This document shows, in pieces, positions 24,495 through 33,523 of a stretch of 64,000 nucleotides of DNA. Where the stretch lies: positions 13,422-77,421 of the forward strand of contig CAUUGH010000004.1 of assembly GCA_963544755.1 (NCBI GenBank), in the 5' to 3' direction. A program made the translations under genes and the position numbers. Every line of letters begins with the position of its first letter. The stretch's first letter is position 1. The notes under the pieces were generated by a model. That model saw only the letters and a list, made by a program, of their open reading frames with translations, was not told where the DNA came from and did not search any database. This DNA comes from Selenomonas sp963544755 (GTDB lineage Bacteria > Bacillota > Negativicutes > Selenomonadales > Selenomonadaceae).

Positions 24495-25331
24495 TTGTCC
24501 TTTCAGACGACGATTGCCCGACGCGTTGATTATGAGGGCGTAGGGCTTCATTCCGGCATATTAGTGCATCTTGCGCTTCTTCCGGCGCCGGTAGATACTG
24601 GGATCGTGTTCGTACGCCGCGATTTAGAAGGTGCGCCGCATATTCGCGCGATAGCGCCCCATGTAGCTTCGACAGTACGCGCAACGATGCTAAAAGAAGG
24701 CGCGGCGCGTGTCTTTACAGTCGAGCATCTCATGAGTGCGCTAGCGGCGTTTGGCGTTGATAATTGCTTGGTGGCGATGGATGCAGAAGAGCCGCCGGTA
24801 GCAGACGGCAGTGCGCGTGTGTTTTTTTCGCTGTTAAAAAGCGCAGGTAAGACGCTGCAGGAAAAAAAGCGCCAAGAGATCATCATAGATCGCATCTATC
24901 GCATTGACGACGGCGTGCGCTTTCTCATCGCCTTACCTTATGCCGAAGGGCTGCGCGTTAGTTTTACTTCGCTAAACGAACACGCATTGGTAGGTACGCA
25001 GTATCGCGATTTTTTCGTACGAGAAGATGCTTACGAAAAAGAGATCGCACCGGCGCGTACGATAGCTTATGAAGGCGAAGTAGAAGCGCTTAAAAAAGCA
25101 GGGCTTGGTCTTGGCGGCACATTAGAAAATGTCATCGTTTATAATGATGAACAATGGCTTAATGATTTGCGCTTTGCCGATGAATTAGTGCGCCATAAGA
25201 TCTTAGATCTGATCGGCGATCTTCGTCTGGCAGGCTGCGTGCGCGGTCATATCATCGCCGTAAAGTCAGGTCACGCGCTAAATACGAAGCTGGCAAAAGA
25301 ACTCTACGAAGCGTTTGCAAAGAGCAGCTGA
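24495..25331 (+). CDS. lpxC: UDP-3-O-acyl-N-acetylglucosamine deacetylase
   Basis: A 278-residue zinc hydrolase that catalyses the committed step of lipid A synthesis. Zinc ligands are His in TVEHLMSAL (about 75-83), and His/Asp in RHKILDLIGDL with GHALN near the C-terminus; EPPVADGSA is the family's E-P-x-DGSA region. Translation starts at TTG, 7 bases after GAGGAGG. It is the first gene of a roughly 17-kb same-strand run of outer-membrane lipid genes and confirms that the organism makes lipopolysaccharide. Confidence 0.97.
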   Translation: MSFQTTIARRVDYEGVGLHSGILVHLALLPAPVDTGIVFVRRDLEGAPHIRAIAPHVASTVRATMLKEGAARVFTVEHLMSALAAFGVDNCLVAMDAEEPPVADGSARVFFSLLKSAGKTLQEKKRQEIIIDRIYRIDDGVRFLIALPYAEGLRVSFTSLNEHALVGTQYRDFFVREDAYEKEIAPARTIAYEGEVEALKKAGLGLGGTLENVIVYNDEQWLNDLRFADELVRHKILDLIGDLRLAGCVRGHIIAVKSGHALNTKLAKELYEAFAKSS

Positions 25332-25352
25332 TAAGAAAAAGGAGCAATTACC

Positions 25353-25796
25353 ATGATTTTGGACATCAATGAAATTAAAAAGATCCTGCCGCATCGTCCG
25401 CCGATGCTTTTAGTTGATCGCATCATCGAATTGGTGCCTTTCGAGTCAGCGACGGGAGTCAAATGCGTGACAATGACGGAGGATTTTTTTCGTGGCCACT
25501 TTCCCGATTCGCCGATCATGCCGGGCGTTTTGCTCTTAGAAGCTATGGCACAAGTCGGCGGCATCACTATGCTTTATCCTGAGGAAAATCGCGGTAAGCT
25601 CGCACTTTTTGGCGGCATGGAGGGCGTAAAGTTCAAAAGACCGGTTGTACCCGGCGATCAACTCATAACGAAAGCGAAGATAACGAAGGTTCACGGCGAA
25701 TTTGGCAAGTTGCACGCAGACGGCTATGTAGACGGTGTAATGGTTGCTAAGGCGGATTTTACATTTGCCCTGCAAGATCCTGAAAAATTTTCTTAA
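25353..25796 (+). CDS. fabZ: 3-hydroxyacyl-ACP dehydratase
   Basis: A 147-residue hot-dog fold enzyme that dehydrates 3-hydroxyacyl-ACP in fatty-acid elongation and competes with LpxA for the same substrate pool. The catalytic His is in GHFPDSPIMPGVL and the Glu in LLEAMAQVGG. LPHRPPMLLVDRI is the N-terminal signature. Its place between lpxC and lpxA matches the order seen in many Gram-negative genomes. The start follows GGAGCAATTACC. Confidence 0.96.
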   Translation: MILDINEIKKILPHRPPMLLVDRIIELVPFESATGVKCVTMTEDFFRGHFPDSPIMPGVLLLEAMAQVGGITMLYPEENRGKLALFGGMEGVKFKRPVVPGDQLITKAKITKVHGEFGKLHADGYVDGVMVAKADFTFALQDPEKFS

Positions 25797-25850
25797 AGAC
25801 ACTCTGATAAAATGAAGATGGCCGGCTGAAATTAGCGGCGATTTTTTAAA
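25797..25850. repeat. Partial dispersed repeat between fabZ and lpxA
   Basis: Left end GACACTCTGATAAAATGAAG followed by GATGGCCGGCTGAAA; the right end is degraded. It begins directly at the fabZ stop codon. Confidence 0.55.
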
Positions 25851-25894
25851 ATAATCTTTTATCAACCCCGAAAATTGGCGATTTTGCCATAAGT

Positions 25895-25954
25895 ATGACA
25901 GGCAGAAAATGACAGGTCTACATGAGTATAACAATATGACATGACATCCTGTCA
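25895..25954. promoter_or_regulatory. Cluster of TGACA motifs upstream of lpxA
   Basis: ATGACAGG at 25895 and again at 25909, then ATGACATGACATCCTGTCA at 25936-25954, whose last part is an inverted pair (TGACA..TGTCA). Possibly an operator; no good promoter overlaps it. Confidence 0.25.
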
Positions 25955-25986
25955 GCTCTTTTCGAGTGAAATAAGGGGTGAGAAAA

Positions 25987-26850
25987 ATGTTAGATAGCAA
26001 AGTCTTGACATATATCCATGATAAAGCTGTTGTAAATCCGAGCGCACATATAGCCGCAGGTGTAGAAATAGGTCCTTACGCAGTGATCGAAGAAAATGCA
26101 GTGCTTGGCGAAAATGTCAAGGTCGGCGCACATACTGTGATCGGCAAAGATGTTTTCATCGGCGAAGGGACTGTTATCGAGCCGCACGCTGTCATAGATC
26201 GTTGGACGAGTATCGGCAGCAATAGCCATATTTTCCAATTCGCTTCCGTTGGCGCAGAGCCGCAGGATTTGAAATTTAAAGGGGAAAAAAGCTACACGAT
26301 CATAGGCGATCGCACGACCATTCGCGAGTATTCGAGCATTCACCGCGCTACAGGCGAAGGCGAAGAAACGCGCATAGGAAGCGACAGCTTGCTGATGGCG
26401 TGTACACACGTCGCGCATAATTGCGTCATTGGCAATCATGTCATTATGTCGAATGCGGCGATGATCGCAGGCCATGCTGTCGTTGAAGATCGCGCTGTTC
26501 TTGGCGGTATGTGCGGCGTGCATCAGTTCGTGAAGATCGGCAGGAATGTCATGATCGGCGGTATGTCGAAGGTCGTGCAGGATTGTGTGCCATATACGAT
26601 TGTAGACGGGCATCCGGCGCGTGTCGTTGGCATAAACAGCGTAGGCCTTTCGCGTGCCGGCATCTTAGTAGAAGCGCGGCAAAACATCAAAAGAGCCTAT
26701 AAGCTCCTTTTTCGATCGGGACTAAGCCTTGCACAGGCTATTGCCGTCATTGAGCAGGAAGTTGATACTTCTGAGGAAGTCGAGCATTTTTTGCGCTTTT
26801 TACGAAATGCTGATCGCGGCATTTGCCGCGAACGGCGCGAAAATGAATAG
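25987..26850 (+). CDS. lpxA: UDP-N-acetylglucosamine O-acyltransferase
   Basis: A 287-residue left-handed beta-helix enzyme that moves a 3-hydroxyacyl chain from ACP to UDP-GlcNAc, the first step of lipid A. Hexapeptide repeats run from about residue 12 to 190; the catalytic His region is HVAHNCVIGNH, and GGMCGVHQFVKIGRNVMIGG and DGHPARVVGINSVGL are LpxA signatures. A C-terminal helical part follows. GGGG of the sequence AAGGGGTGAG lies 8 bases before the ATG; an in-frame GTG three codons earlier is less well placed. Confidence 0.97.
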   Translation: MLDSKVLTYIHDKAVVNPSAHIAAGVEIGPYAVIEENAVLGENVKVGAHTVIGKDVFIGEGTVIEPHAVIDRWTSIGSNSHIFQFASVGAEPQDLKFKGEKSYTIIGDRTTIREYSSIHRATGEGEETRIGSDSLLMACTHVAHNCVIGNHVIMSNAAMIAGHAVVEDRAVLGGMCGVHQFVKIGRNVMIGGMSKVVQDCVPYTIVDGHPARVVGINSVGLSRAGILVEARQNIKRAYKLLFRSGLSLAQAIAVIEQEVDTSEEVEHFLRFLRNADRGICRERRENE

Positions 26851-26880
26851 AGATTAAATATATCATTGAGGTGAATATTT

Positions 26881-27687
26881 TTGGAGAAAATTGGGCTTTT
26901 AGCCGGTGTAGGTCGTCTGCCCGTCCTCTTTTCTAAGGCGGCAAAGTCGCTTGGCTACGAGGTCAGCGCTATATCCTTACTAAAAGATACAGATAAAGAG
27001 CTAGCTAGCGAAGCTTCTAACCATAAAGCGATCAATGTCTCACAGCTCGGCGCGATCATCGACTATCTAAAGGAGTGCGGCGTAAAAAAAGTGACGCTTC
27101 TTGGAAAAGTCACAAAAGAGCTCCTTTTTGCAGAAAAGCACGAGCAGCCCGATATGCGTATGATGCAGCTATTGCTCTCGCTTTCTGATAAAAAAGATGA
27201 TACGATCATGCTGGCTTTTGTCGAAGAGCTGGCAAAAGAGGGCTTAGAGGCTTTTGATCAGACGGCGCTTTTAAAGACGCTGATGCCTAAAGCCGGCACG
27301 CTGACAAAGCGCGAGCCTAGTGCTTTAGAGTACGCTGATATGCAGATGGCGCTGCAAACGGCAAAAGAAATAGGCCGCATGGATGTCGGGCAAACGGCGG
27401 TCGTTAAGGATAAGGCAGTCATGGCGCTTGAAGCCATCGAAGGGACCGATGCCTGCATTAAGCGCGGCGGCAGTTTAGCCGGCGCCGGTGCTAGCGTCGG
27501 CAAGGCGGCAAAGCCACAGCAAGATACGCGCTTTGACGTGCCGACGATTGGCGAAGTTACGATAGAGTCGATGATCAAGGTAGGCGCGAAAGCTCTTGCT
27601 ATTGAAGCAGGTCGCGTGCTTGTCGTAGATCAGGCAAAAGTTGTGGCGCTTGCCGAAGAAAACGCCATAACGATAAAAGCGATGTGA
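26881..27687 (+). CDS. lpxI: UDP-2,3-diacylglucosamine pyrophosphatase, LpxI type
   Basis: A 268-residue enzyme of the LpxI (DUF1009) family, which replaces LpxH in some lineages and hydrolyses UDP-diacylglucosamine to lipid X. Signatures are IGLLAGVGRLPVLF at the N-terminus, VTLLGKVTKE, the DVGQTAVVKD strand, LEAIEGTDACIKRGG and the C-terminal FDVPTIG. The start is TTG, 8 bases after GAGGTG. A terminator-like hairpin just after it could reduce read-through to lpxB. Confidence 0.95.
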   Translation: MEKIGLLAGVGRLPVLFSKAAKSLGYEVSAISLLKDTDKELASEASNHKAINVSQLGAIIDYLKECGVKKVTLLGKVTKELLFAEKHEQPDMRMMQLLLSLSDKKDDTIMLAFVEELAKEGLEAFDQTALLKTLMPKAGTLTKREPSALEYADMQMALQTAKEIGRMDVGQTAVVKDKAVMALEAIEGTDACIKRGGSLAGAGASVGKAAKPQQDTRFDVPTIGEVTIESMIKVGAKALAIEAGRVLVVDQAKVVALAEENAITIKAM

Positions 27688-27691
27688 TGAT

Positions 27692-27730
27692 TTGCGCGGT
27701 GGATACGATAGCTGTATCCTCGCGCTTTTT
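27692..27730 (+). terminator. Intrinsic terminator after lpxI
   Basis: GCGCG-GT-GGATAC / GTATCC-T-CGCGC with a 7-nt loop then TTTTTC. If it works fully, lpxB and later genes would need another promoter in 27731-28061; I see no clear one. Confidence 0.7.
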
Positions 27731-27774
27731 CGGCTTAAGAAAATATAGATAAAAAAGTCGCCCGGCGCTTCTAG

Positions 27775-27935
27775 CGAATCACTGATAAAATAGACCTGTA
27801 GATTGGCGCAGATTTTTAGTCCTCTTGAGGAGGTAAGCCGGACGCAAAGTGGCGCTCTCTTGAGGATTTGCCGACAAAAAGCGAGCAAAAAAGATGCTCT
27901 AAGATGGCGGTGCTGAATCTATCAGTGTTTCCTTA
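27775..27935. repeat. Dispersed palindromic repeat, long variant, between lpxI and lpxB
   Basis: Left end ATCACTGATAAAATAGA, right end TCTATCAGTGTTTCC. The interior differs from other copies and holds a short direct repeat, CTCTTGAGGA, at 27822 and 27857. The rest of the 374-bp gap shows no gene. Confidence 0.7.
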
Positions 27936-28061
27936 GATGCTATCTTTCGACAACGAGAGAAAATAGGGGCTATGAAATCTATCGGGGATTTTTAATTTTA
28001 CTGCTAAAAGAAAGGCTTTAACAGGCTGCTTATCCGCAGTTTTAGAAAGAGGAGGGCCAAG

Positions 28062-29213
28062 ATGAAGATCATGATGTCGGCAGGCGAAGCATCGGGCGAT
28101 TTGCACGGGGCGCAGCTTGCGCGAGAAATGCTTGAGATGAAGCCTGATGTAGAGCTTTTCGGCTTTGGCGGCGTAAAGATGCAAAATTCCGGCGTGCGGC
28201 TTGTGCGCGATTGCCGCGATTATAGTATCATGGGCGTTTGGGAGGTAATCTTAGGGCTAGGGCGGCTCTTGCAGCTGGAAAAGACACTGGTTGAAGCGAT
28301 GCGCTCAGAAAAGCCCGATCTGCTCCTTATCATCGACTATCCCGATTTTAACTGGCGGCTAGCGGCAAAAGCAAACGCACTGGGCATACCCGTCTTTTCC
28401 TACATACCGCCTTCGGTTTGGGCGTGGCGCAAGGGGCGTGCAAAAACGTGTGCGGTGCTGGCTAAAGAAATAGTTACGATCTTTCACCACGAGGTAGGTC
28501 CTTACCTGGCGGCAGGCGCAAACGTCAGCTTTCTGGGCAATCCGCTCGTTGACACCGTAAAAGTCGAAATGGAGCCTGAAAAAGCGCGGCAATTTTTCAA
28601 TCTGACAGATAAAGAACGCGCCGTGCTTATTTTGCCGGGAAGCCGCCGACAAGAAATCGCACTTTTATTGCCCGATATGTTAAAAGCGGCAAAGCTTTTA
28701 AAAGAAAAGCGGCCTAACACGCGCTTTTTTTTGCCGGTCGCGCCCGGTATCAATAGCGAAGAACTGGTAAGCTATATTAAAAAAGCGACGGTTGAAGTTG
28801 AGCTGGTAACAGCGCACACCTACGATCTCATGTCTATCGCCGATTTTGCCATGGCAGCGTCCGGTACAGTCGTCATGGAAGCGGCGATCTTAGGGCTGCC
28901 TGCTGTCGTTTGCTATCGTATGGGCAGACTAAACTATGTCATAGGCAAAATGCTCGTAAAAATCGATCACTTTAGCCTGCCAAACATCATCCTAGGCGAA
29001 AAAGCAGTGCCGGAGCTATTACAAGACGAGATAACGCCTGAGCGCATCTTAAAAGAAGCAATAAGCCTCTACAAAGGCGAGGCAACGCGCGACATGGTCA
29101 TGGCAAGGCTAAAGGTGGCAGCCTTGCAGCTAGGGCCGCCGGGGGCGGCGGTGCGTGTTGCAGCGCACATACTGGCAGCAGCCGGCACCGTAGGAGATGA
29201 AAAGGGCGCATGA
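28062..29213 (+). CDS. lpxB: Lipid-A-disaccharide synthase
   Basis: A 383-residue GT19 glycosyltransferase that joins lipid X and UDP-diacylglucosamine into the beta-1,6 disaccharide at the inner face of the membrane. Signatures: SAGEASGDLHGA at the N-terminus, IIDYPDFNWRLA, YIPPSVWAWRKGRA, LPGSRRQEI and ASGTVVMEAAILGLPAVV. Full length. GAGGAGG precedes the ATG, and its stop overlaps the start of msbA (ATGA). Confidence 0.97.
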   Translation: MKIMMSAGEASGDLHGAQLAREMLEMKPDVELFGFGGVKMQNSGVRLVRDCRDYSIMGVWEVILGLGRLLQLEKTLVEAMRSEKPDLLLIIDYPDFNWRLAAKANALGIPVFSYIPPSVWAWRKGRAKTCAVLAKEIVTIFHHEVGPYLAAGANVSFLGNPLVDTVKVEMEPEKARQFFNLTDKERAVLILPGSRRQEIALLLPDMLKAAKLLKEKRPNTRFFLPVAPGINSEELVSYIKKATVEVELVTAHTYDLMSIADFAMAASGTVVMEAAILGLPAVVCYRMGRLNYVIGKMLVKIDHFSLPNIILGEKAVPELLQDEITPERILKEAISLYKGEATRDMVMARLKVAALQLGPPGAAVRVAAHILAAAGTVGDEKGA

Positions 29214-30961
29214 AGAATTATGTTCGGCTGTTAAAGTACATACGCCCCTACATAAAGCAGCTGGTCTTAGCCGTTTTTTGCATCGTATTTGCAGCGGCGG
29301 CAAACCTTTACGTGCCGTGGATCATCAAGGACATGATCGACAAAGTGCTGATGGAGCGCGATATGGCAATGCTAAACCTCATCGCTGTTGGCATCGTCGT
29401 CGTGTTCTTTTTGCGCGGCATATTTTACTACGGTCAAAGCTATCTTGTATCGTTTGTCGGTCAACGAGTCATCATCGACATTCGCGAAGCTCTTTTTGCA
29501 AAGTTTCAGCGTATGGCACTTTCTTACTTTGATAGCCAGCAGACCGGCGCGATCATGAGCTATGTGACAAATGACGTGCAGGCATTGCAAAATGCACTTG
29601 TAGAAAAACTCATCGAATTTGTAACAGAAAGCTCCGTCCTTATCGGCTCTATAATTCTCATGTTTTACCTTGATTGGAAACTTACGCTTATTACGCTTAT
29701 CACCGTGCCGCTGGTCGGTCAGGCGATGAGTATTTTCGGCAAGAAATTAAAAAAATCAGCAACGATCATCCAAGAGCGTTTAGCTGACATTAATTCACTT
29801 CTGCAAGAGAGCATTTCGGCGGTGCGCGTCGTTAAATCATTCGTGCGCGAAAGTCATGAAATAAGACGCTTTCATCAGCAAAACGAATTAAACTTTCAAG
29901 CTGAAATGAAAAATGTGCAACTTAGCAGTCTTTTAACGCCTAGCGTAGAATTTTTAGCGGCGATAACAGTCACATTCATCCTTTGGATCGGCGGCTATGA
30001 AGTCGTGCAGGGGAAATTAACGGCAGGTGCGCTCGTTGCTTTTTTGACCTACGCCGTAAACCTTGCCAACCCCGTAAAACGCATCAGCCGCATCTACGGC
30101 GCCGTGCAGCGAGCCATGGCGGCAGGGGATCGCGTCTTTAACGTACTTGATCTAAAAGAAAGTATCTGCGATAAAAAAGATGCTATATCTCTTCCTGAGA
30201 TCGAAGGGCGCGTTAGCTTTCAAGACGTTACGTTTTCTTATAAAGACGGCATCGCCGCTATTTCTGATGTATCGCTTGAAGTAAGCCCGGGTCAGCTAAT
30301 CGCCTTCGTCGGGCCGTCAGGCGCCGGAAAATCGACTATCGCCAATCTCATACCGCGCTTTTATGAAGTGCAAAAAGGCGCGATAAAGATCGATGGCTAT
30401 GACGTGCGCGATGTAACGATAAAATCTTTGCGTGAGCAAATAGGCATAGTGCCGCAAGAAACGATGCTCTTTTCAAGCAGCGTGCGCGAAAATATTCGCT
30501 ACGGCAGATTAGAGGCTACAGATGCCGAAGTCGAAGAAGCGGCACGCGCGGCAAATGCCGAAGAATTTATCCTAAAGCTGCCTTTAGGCTACGAAACCAA
30601 GATCGGCGAGCGAGGGCTTAATCTTTCAGGCGGACAGCGTCAGCGCATTTCGATTGCACGCGCCATCTTGAAAAATCCGCGCATCTTAATTCTTGACGAA
30701 GCGACCTCGGCGCTTGACACAGAAAGTGAAAAAATAGTACAAGCAGCGCTTGATAAACTCATGGTAGGACGCACCTCGTTTGCCATCGCACACCGCCTTT
30801 CGACGATCTTTGACGCCGATCGCATATGCGTCATAAATGGCGGCAAAATAGTCGAGCAAGGTACGCATGAAGAGCTTTTGGCAGCCGGCGGTCTTTACAG
30901 CACGCTCTATCATATTCAGTTTAAGAGCGAGGGAGAAGATTTGCAGATAAAAAAGGCATGA
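29210..30961 (+). CDS. msbA: Lipid A export ABC transporter (MsbA-type)
   Basis: A 583-residue half-transporter with six membrane helices in residues about 1-310 and a C-terminal ATPase: Walker A GPSGAGKST, signature LSGGQRQR, Walker B ILILDEATSALD, switch IAHRLST. MsbA flips Kdo-lipid A to the periplasmic leaflet. The family also includes drug exporters, but the setting between lpxB and waaA-lpxK makes lipid A the likely substrate. It overlaps lpxB by four bases. Confidence 0.92.
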   Translation: MKNYVRLLKYIRPYIKQLVLAVFCIVFAAAANLYVPWIIKDMIDKVLMERDMAMLNLIAVGIVVVFFLRGIFYYGQSYLVSFVGQRVIIDIREALFAKFQRMALSYFDSQQTGAIMSYVTNDVQALQNALVEKLIEFVTESSVLIGSIILMFYLDWKLTLITLITVPLVGQAMSIFGKKLKKSATIIQERLADINSLLQESISAVRVVKSFVRESHEIRRFHQQNELNFQAEMKNVQLSSLLTPSVEFLAAITVTFILWIGGYEVVQGKLTAGALVAFLTYAVNLANPVKRISRIYGAVQRAMAAGDRVFNVLDLKESICDKKDAISLPEIEGRVSFQDVTFSYKDGIAAISDVSLEVSPGQLIAFVGPSGAGKSTIANLIPRFYEVQKGAIKIDGYDVRDVTIKSLREQIGIVPQETMLFSSSVRENIRYGRLEATDAEVEEAARAANAEEFILKLPLGYETKIGERGLNLSGGQRQRISIARAILKNPRILILDEATSALDTESEKIVQAALDKLMVGRTSFAIAHRLSTIFDADRICVINGGKIVEQGTHEELLAAGGLYSTLYHIQFKSEGEDLQIKKA

Positions 30962-30973
30962 TGGGAGAAAATT

Positions 30974-33502
30974 ATGCGCTTACTTTATAATATTGCAGCG
31001 ATTATCGCTGCCATCCTCATCATACCCGTATTTTTAGTACGCGCCGTGCGTGAGCGCGGCTTTGTCGAGCGCGTGCGCCAAAGTCTTGGCTTTTTCCCGG
31101 AACACGCGCTAGATAAAGTAGCAAAGAAAAATTGTATCTGGGTTCATGCGGCATCTGTCGGCGAAATAGTCGCCGCAAGCCCTTTAATACGCGAGTTTCG
31201 TAAAGAGTTTCCCAAAAGCCCCATCTTAGTTTCTGTTGTAACGACAGCAGGCTATGAAATGGCAAACCGCATTATAAAAGACGCAAACAGCATCATTTAC
31301 TTTCCGCTTGATCTGCCGTGGCGTGCAGGAAGCATCCTGCGCCGCATCCATCCACGCATCTTCATGCCCGTAGAAACAGAACTTTGGCCAAACTTTCTAA
31401 AGACCGCCAAAAAGCTTAATATTCCAGTCATGATGGTCAATGGTCGCATCAGTGATAAGAGCGTCAAACGCTACAAGCATCTAAGAAGCGTCTTAGACGA
31501 TATGATAAGCACGGTGAAAAAATTTGCCATGCAGTCGCCCATCGACGCTAAATACATCATGCGCCTTGGTGCGCCGCCGGAGCTTGTTACAGTGACAGGC
31601 AATACGAAATTTGATCAGACCTACACCGATGTTAAGACAGCCGAAAAAGAAAAATTGCTAAAAGAAATGGGGCTTTCGTCAAAAGGCGGCATCTTTCTTG
31701 CAGGCAGCACGCATCGAGGCGAGGAAGGGGCTATCTTAGAAGCATTTGCCGCGCTTAGAAAAAAGTTTCCCGAGGTAAAACTCATCATCGCACCTAGAGA
31801 ACTTTTGCGAACGACAGAAGTTGCAGCGCTTTGCCGCCACAAGGGCTTTATCGTCGCACGCCGCACCGAACTTTTAGAAAAGCCTGCAAAAAATCATGAC
31901 ATCTTGCTTCTTGATACCATCGGCGAACTTGGCAAAGTCTACAGCATAGGAAGCGTTATTTATGTAGGCGGCAGCCTCATCACGCATGGCGGACACAACA
32001 TATTAGAGCCGGCAGCGCACGGCAAAGCTATTATAGTAGGGCATAATATGTTTAACTTCAAAGATAGCCATGTACTTTTTACAAAGCGCAGAGCCTGTAT
32101 TACCGTACATGACGGTAAAGAACTTACGAAAGCCCTCTTGCACCTTTTTGAAAATGAAGAAGAGCGCCGGCGCATGGAGCGTGAAACACTCCTTATTGTT
32201 AGGGAAAATAAGGGCGCGTCGAAAAAGACTGCCATTTTGCTGCGTGAATTTTTAGAAGCCTTCGAGCAGGGCGAAACCGAAGGCAAGGTCAAAACTACAG
32301 AGCGCGTTGAAAACTTTCGCACCTACGTCACAGATCTTATGCGCCGTCGCCGTGCCGAGGGATTTTTTTTGCACATCGTCATGGGCATACTTTATACTTT
32401 CGCCGTCATTTATCGCCGGTTGGTGCATTTAAAACTGCAAGGCTACAAGGCAGGCATCTTTCAAAAAAAAAGGCTTGGCTGCTATGTCATAAGCCTAGGT
32501 AACATCACAGTAGGCGGCACCGGCAAAACGCCGACGGCGCAATATCTGGCAGCGGCGATCCGCGACAGGGGCTATCGCGTCGTCATCTTAAACCGCGGCT
32601 ACCGTGCAAAATGGCGCGGCGACGTCGGCATCGTTTCAGACGGACAAAAACTTTACATGGATGCGACCGAAGCCGGCGATGAAGCCTTCATGCTCGCTAA
32701 ACATTTACCGAACGTGCCGGTACTCATCGGTGCAGAACGCGCCCTTACAGGAAAATATGCGATGGAGCATTTTGGCGCAGAAGTTGCGATCTTAGATGAC
32801 GGCTATCAGCATTGGCAGCTTGCTCGCGACCTTGACATATTGCTTGTCGATGCGGTAAATGTCTTTGGAAACGGCTATATGCTGCCACGCGGCACGCTGC
32901 GTGAGCCGATCGCACACATTGAGCGCGCCGATGTGTGTATTTTGACCAAAGTAGATCAAGCGGTCGGCAATTCGCGTGAGCATATAAAAAATACGATAAG
33001 AAAATACAATCAAAAAGCGCAAATCCTAGAAAGCATCCACCGGCCGCGCTGCTTTGTCGAGATAAAAGACTGGCATCAAAATATCACAGGCGAGGGCGTA
33101 GACATCAAGATGCTCTCTCAAAAGCGCGTCATGGCAGTATCGGCGATTGGCAATCCGATGTCTTTTGAACAAACACTTTTTGACATTGGCGTAAAGATAG
33201 TAGAAAGCCTGCGCTTTCCCGATCACCATGAGTATACGACAAAAGAGCTGCAAGATGTCTTAGATAAAGCGCTCTCTTTAGATGCAGAAGCCATCGTCAT
33301 AACGGAAAAAGATGCAGTAAAGATTCCCTTTACGATCATAGAAGCAAAAGTGCCGATTCCGGTATTTGTGATCTGCGTCGAGGTTACTTTCCGGGAAGGA
33401 AGAGAAGAATTTGACAAAGAACTTTTCGCTAGTTTGCAGGAAAAAGTCGCTTTCTTGCGAAAAAAAGCGAATAAAGAAGAAAACGCGAAGATAATAAAAT
33501 AA
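30974..33502 (+). CDS. waaA-lpxK: Fused Kdo transferase (WaaA) and tetraacyldisaccharide 4'-kinase (LpxK)
   Basis: An 842-residue protein made of two enzymes that are usually separate. Residues about 1-425 are WaaA/KdtA: membrane anchor at the N-terminus, WVHAASVGEIVAASPLI, PVETELWPNFL, LAGSTHRGEE and GGSLITHGGHNILEPAAHGK; it adds Kdo to lipid IVA. Residues about 445-842 are LpxK: a membrane-proximal helix, then GNITVGGTGKTPTAQYL (P-loop, about 508-520), LNRGYRAKW and ILDDGYQHWQLARDLDILL; it phosphorylates the 4' position. There is no stop or frameshift between them, so it is a genuine fusion that places two consecutive lipid A steps in one chain. Confidence 0.95.
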   Translation: MRLLYNIAAIIAAILIIPVFLVRAVRERGFVERVRQSLGFFPEHALDKVAKKNCIWVHAASVGEIVAASPLIREFRKEFPKSPILVSVVTTAGYEMANRIIKDANSIIYFPLDLPWRAGSILRRIHPRIFMPVETELWPNFLKTAKKLNIPVMMVNGRISDKSVKRYKHLRSVLDDMISTVKKFAMQSPIDAKYIMRLGAPPELVTVTGNTKFDQTYTDVKTAEKEKLLKEMGLSSKGGIFLAGSTHRGEEGAILEAFAALRKKFPEVKLIIAPRELLRTTEVAALCRHKGFIVARRTELLEKPAKNHDILLLDTIGELGKVYSIGSVIYVGGSLITHGGHNILEPAAHGKAIIVGHNMFNFKDSHVLFTKRRACITVHDGKELTKALLHLFENEEERRRMERETLLIVRENKGASKKTAILLREFLEAFEQGETEGKVKTTERVENFRTYVTDLMRRRRAEGFFLHIVMGILYTFAVIYRRLVHLKLQGYKAGIFQKKRLGCYVISLGNITVGGTGKTPTAQYLAAAIRDRGYRVVILNRGYRAKWRGDVGIVSDGQKLYMDATEAGDEAFMLAKHLPNVPVLIGAERALTGKYAMEHFGAEVAILDDGYQHWQLARDLDILLVDAVNVFGNGYMLPRGTLREPIAHIERADVCILTKVDQAVGNSREHIKNTIRKYNQKAQILESIHRPRCFVEIKDWHQNITGEGVDIKMLSQKRVMAVSAIGNPMSFEQTLFDIGVKIVESLRFPDHHEYTTKELQDVLDKALSLDAEAIVITEKDAVKIPFTIIEAKVPIPVFVICVEVTFREGREEFDKELFASLQEKVAFLRKKANKEENAKIIK

Positions 33503-33523
33503 AAAAGAACGAGAGGTGAAATT

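Noticed and set aside
27839..27860. Resemblance to a cyclic-di-GMP (GEMM) riboswitch, from GGACGCAAAG
   Set aside because: Only this decamer matches. The upstream AGGGCAAACC element and the tetraloop-receptor arrangement are missing, and the sequence lies inside a dispersed repeat.
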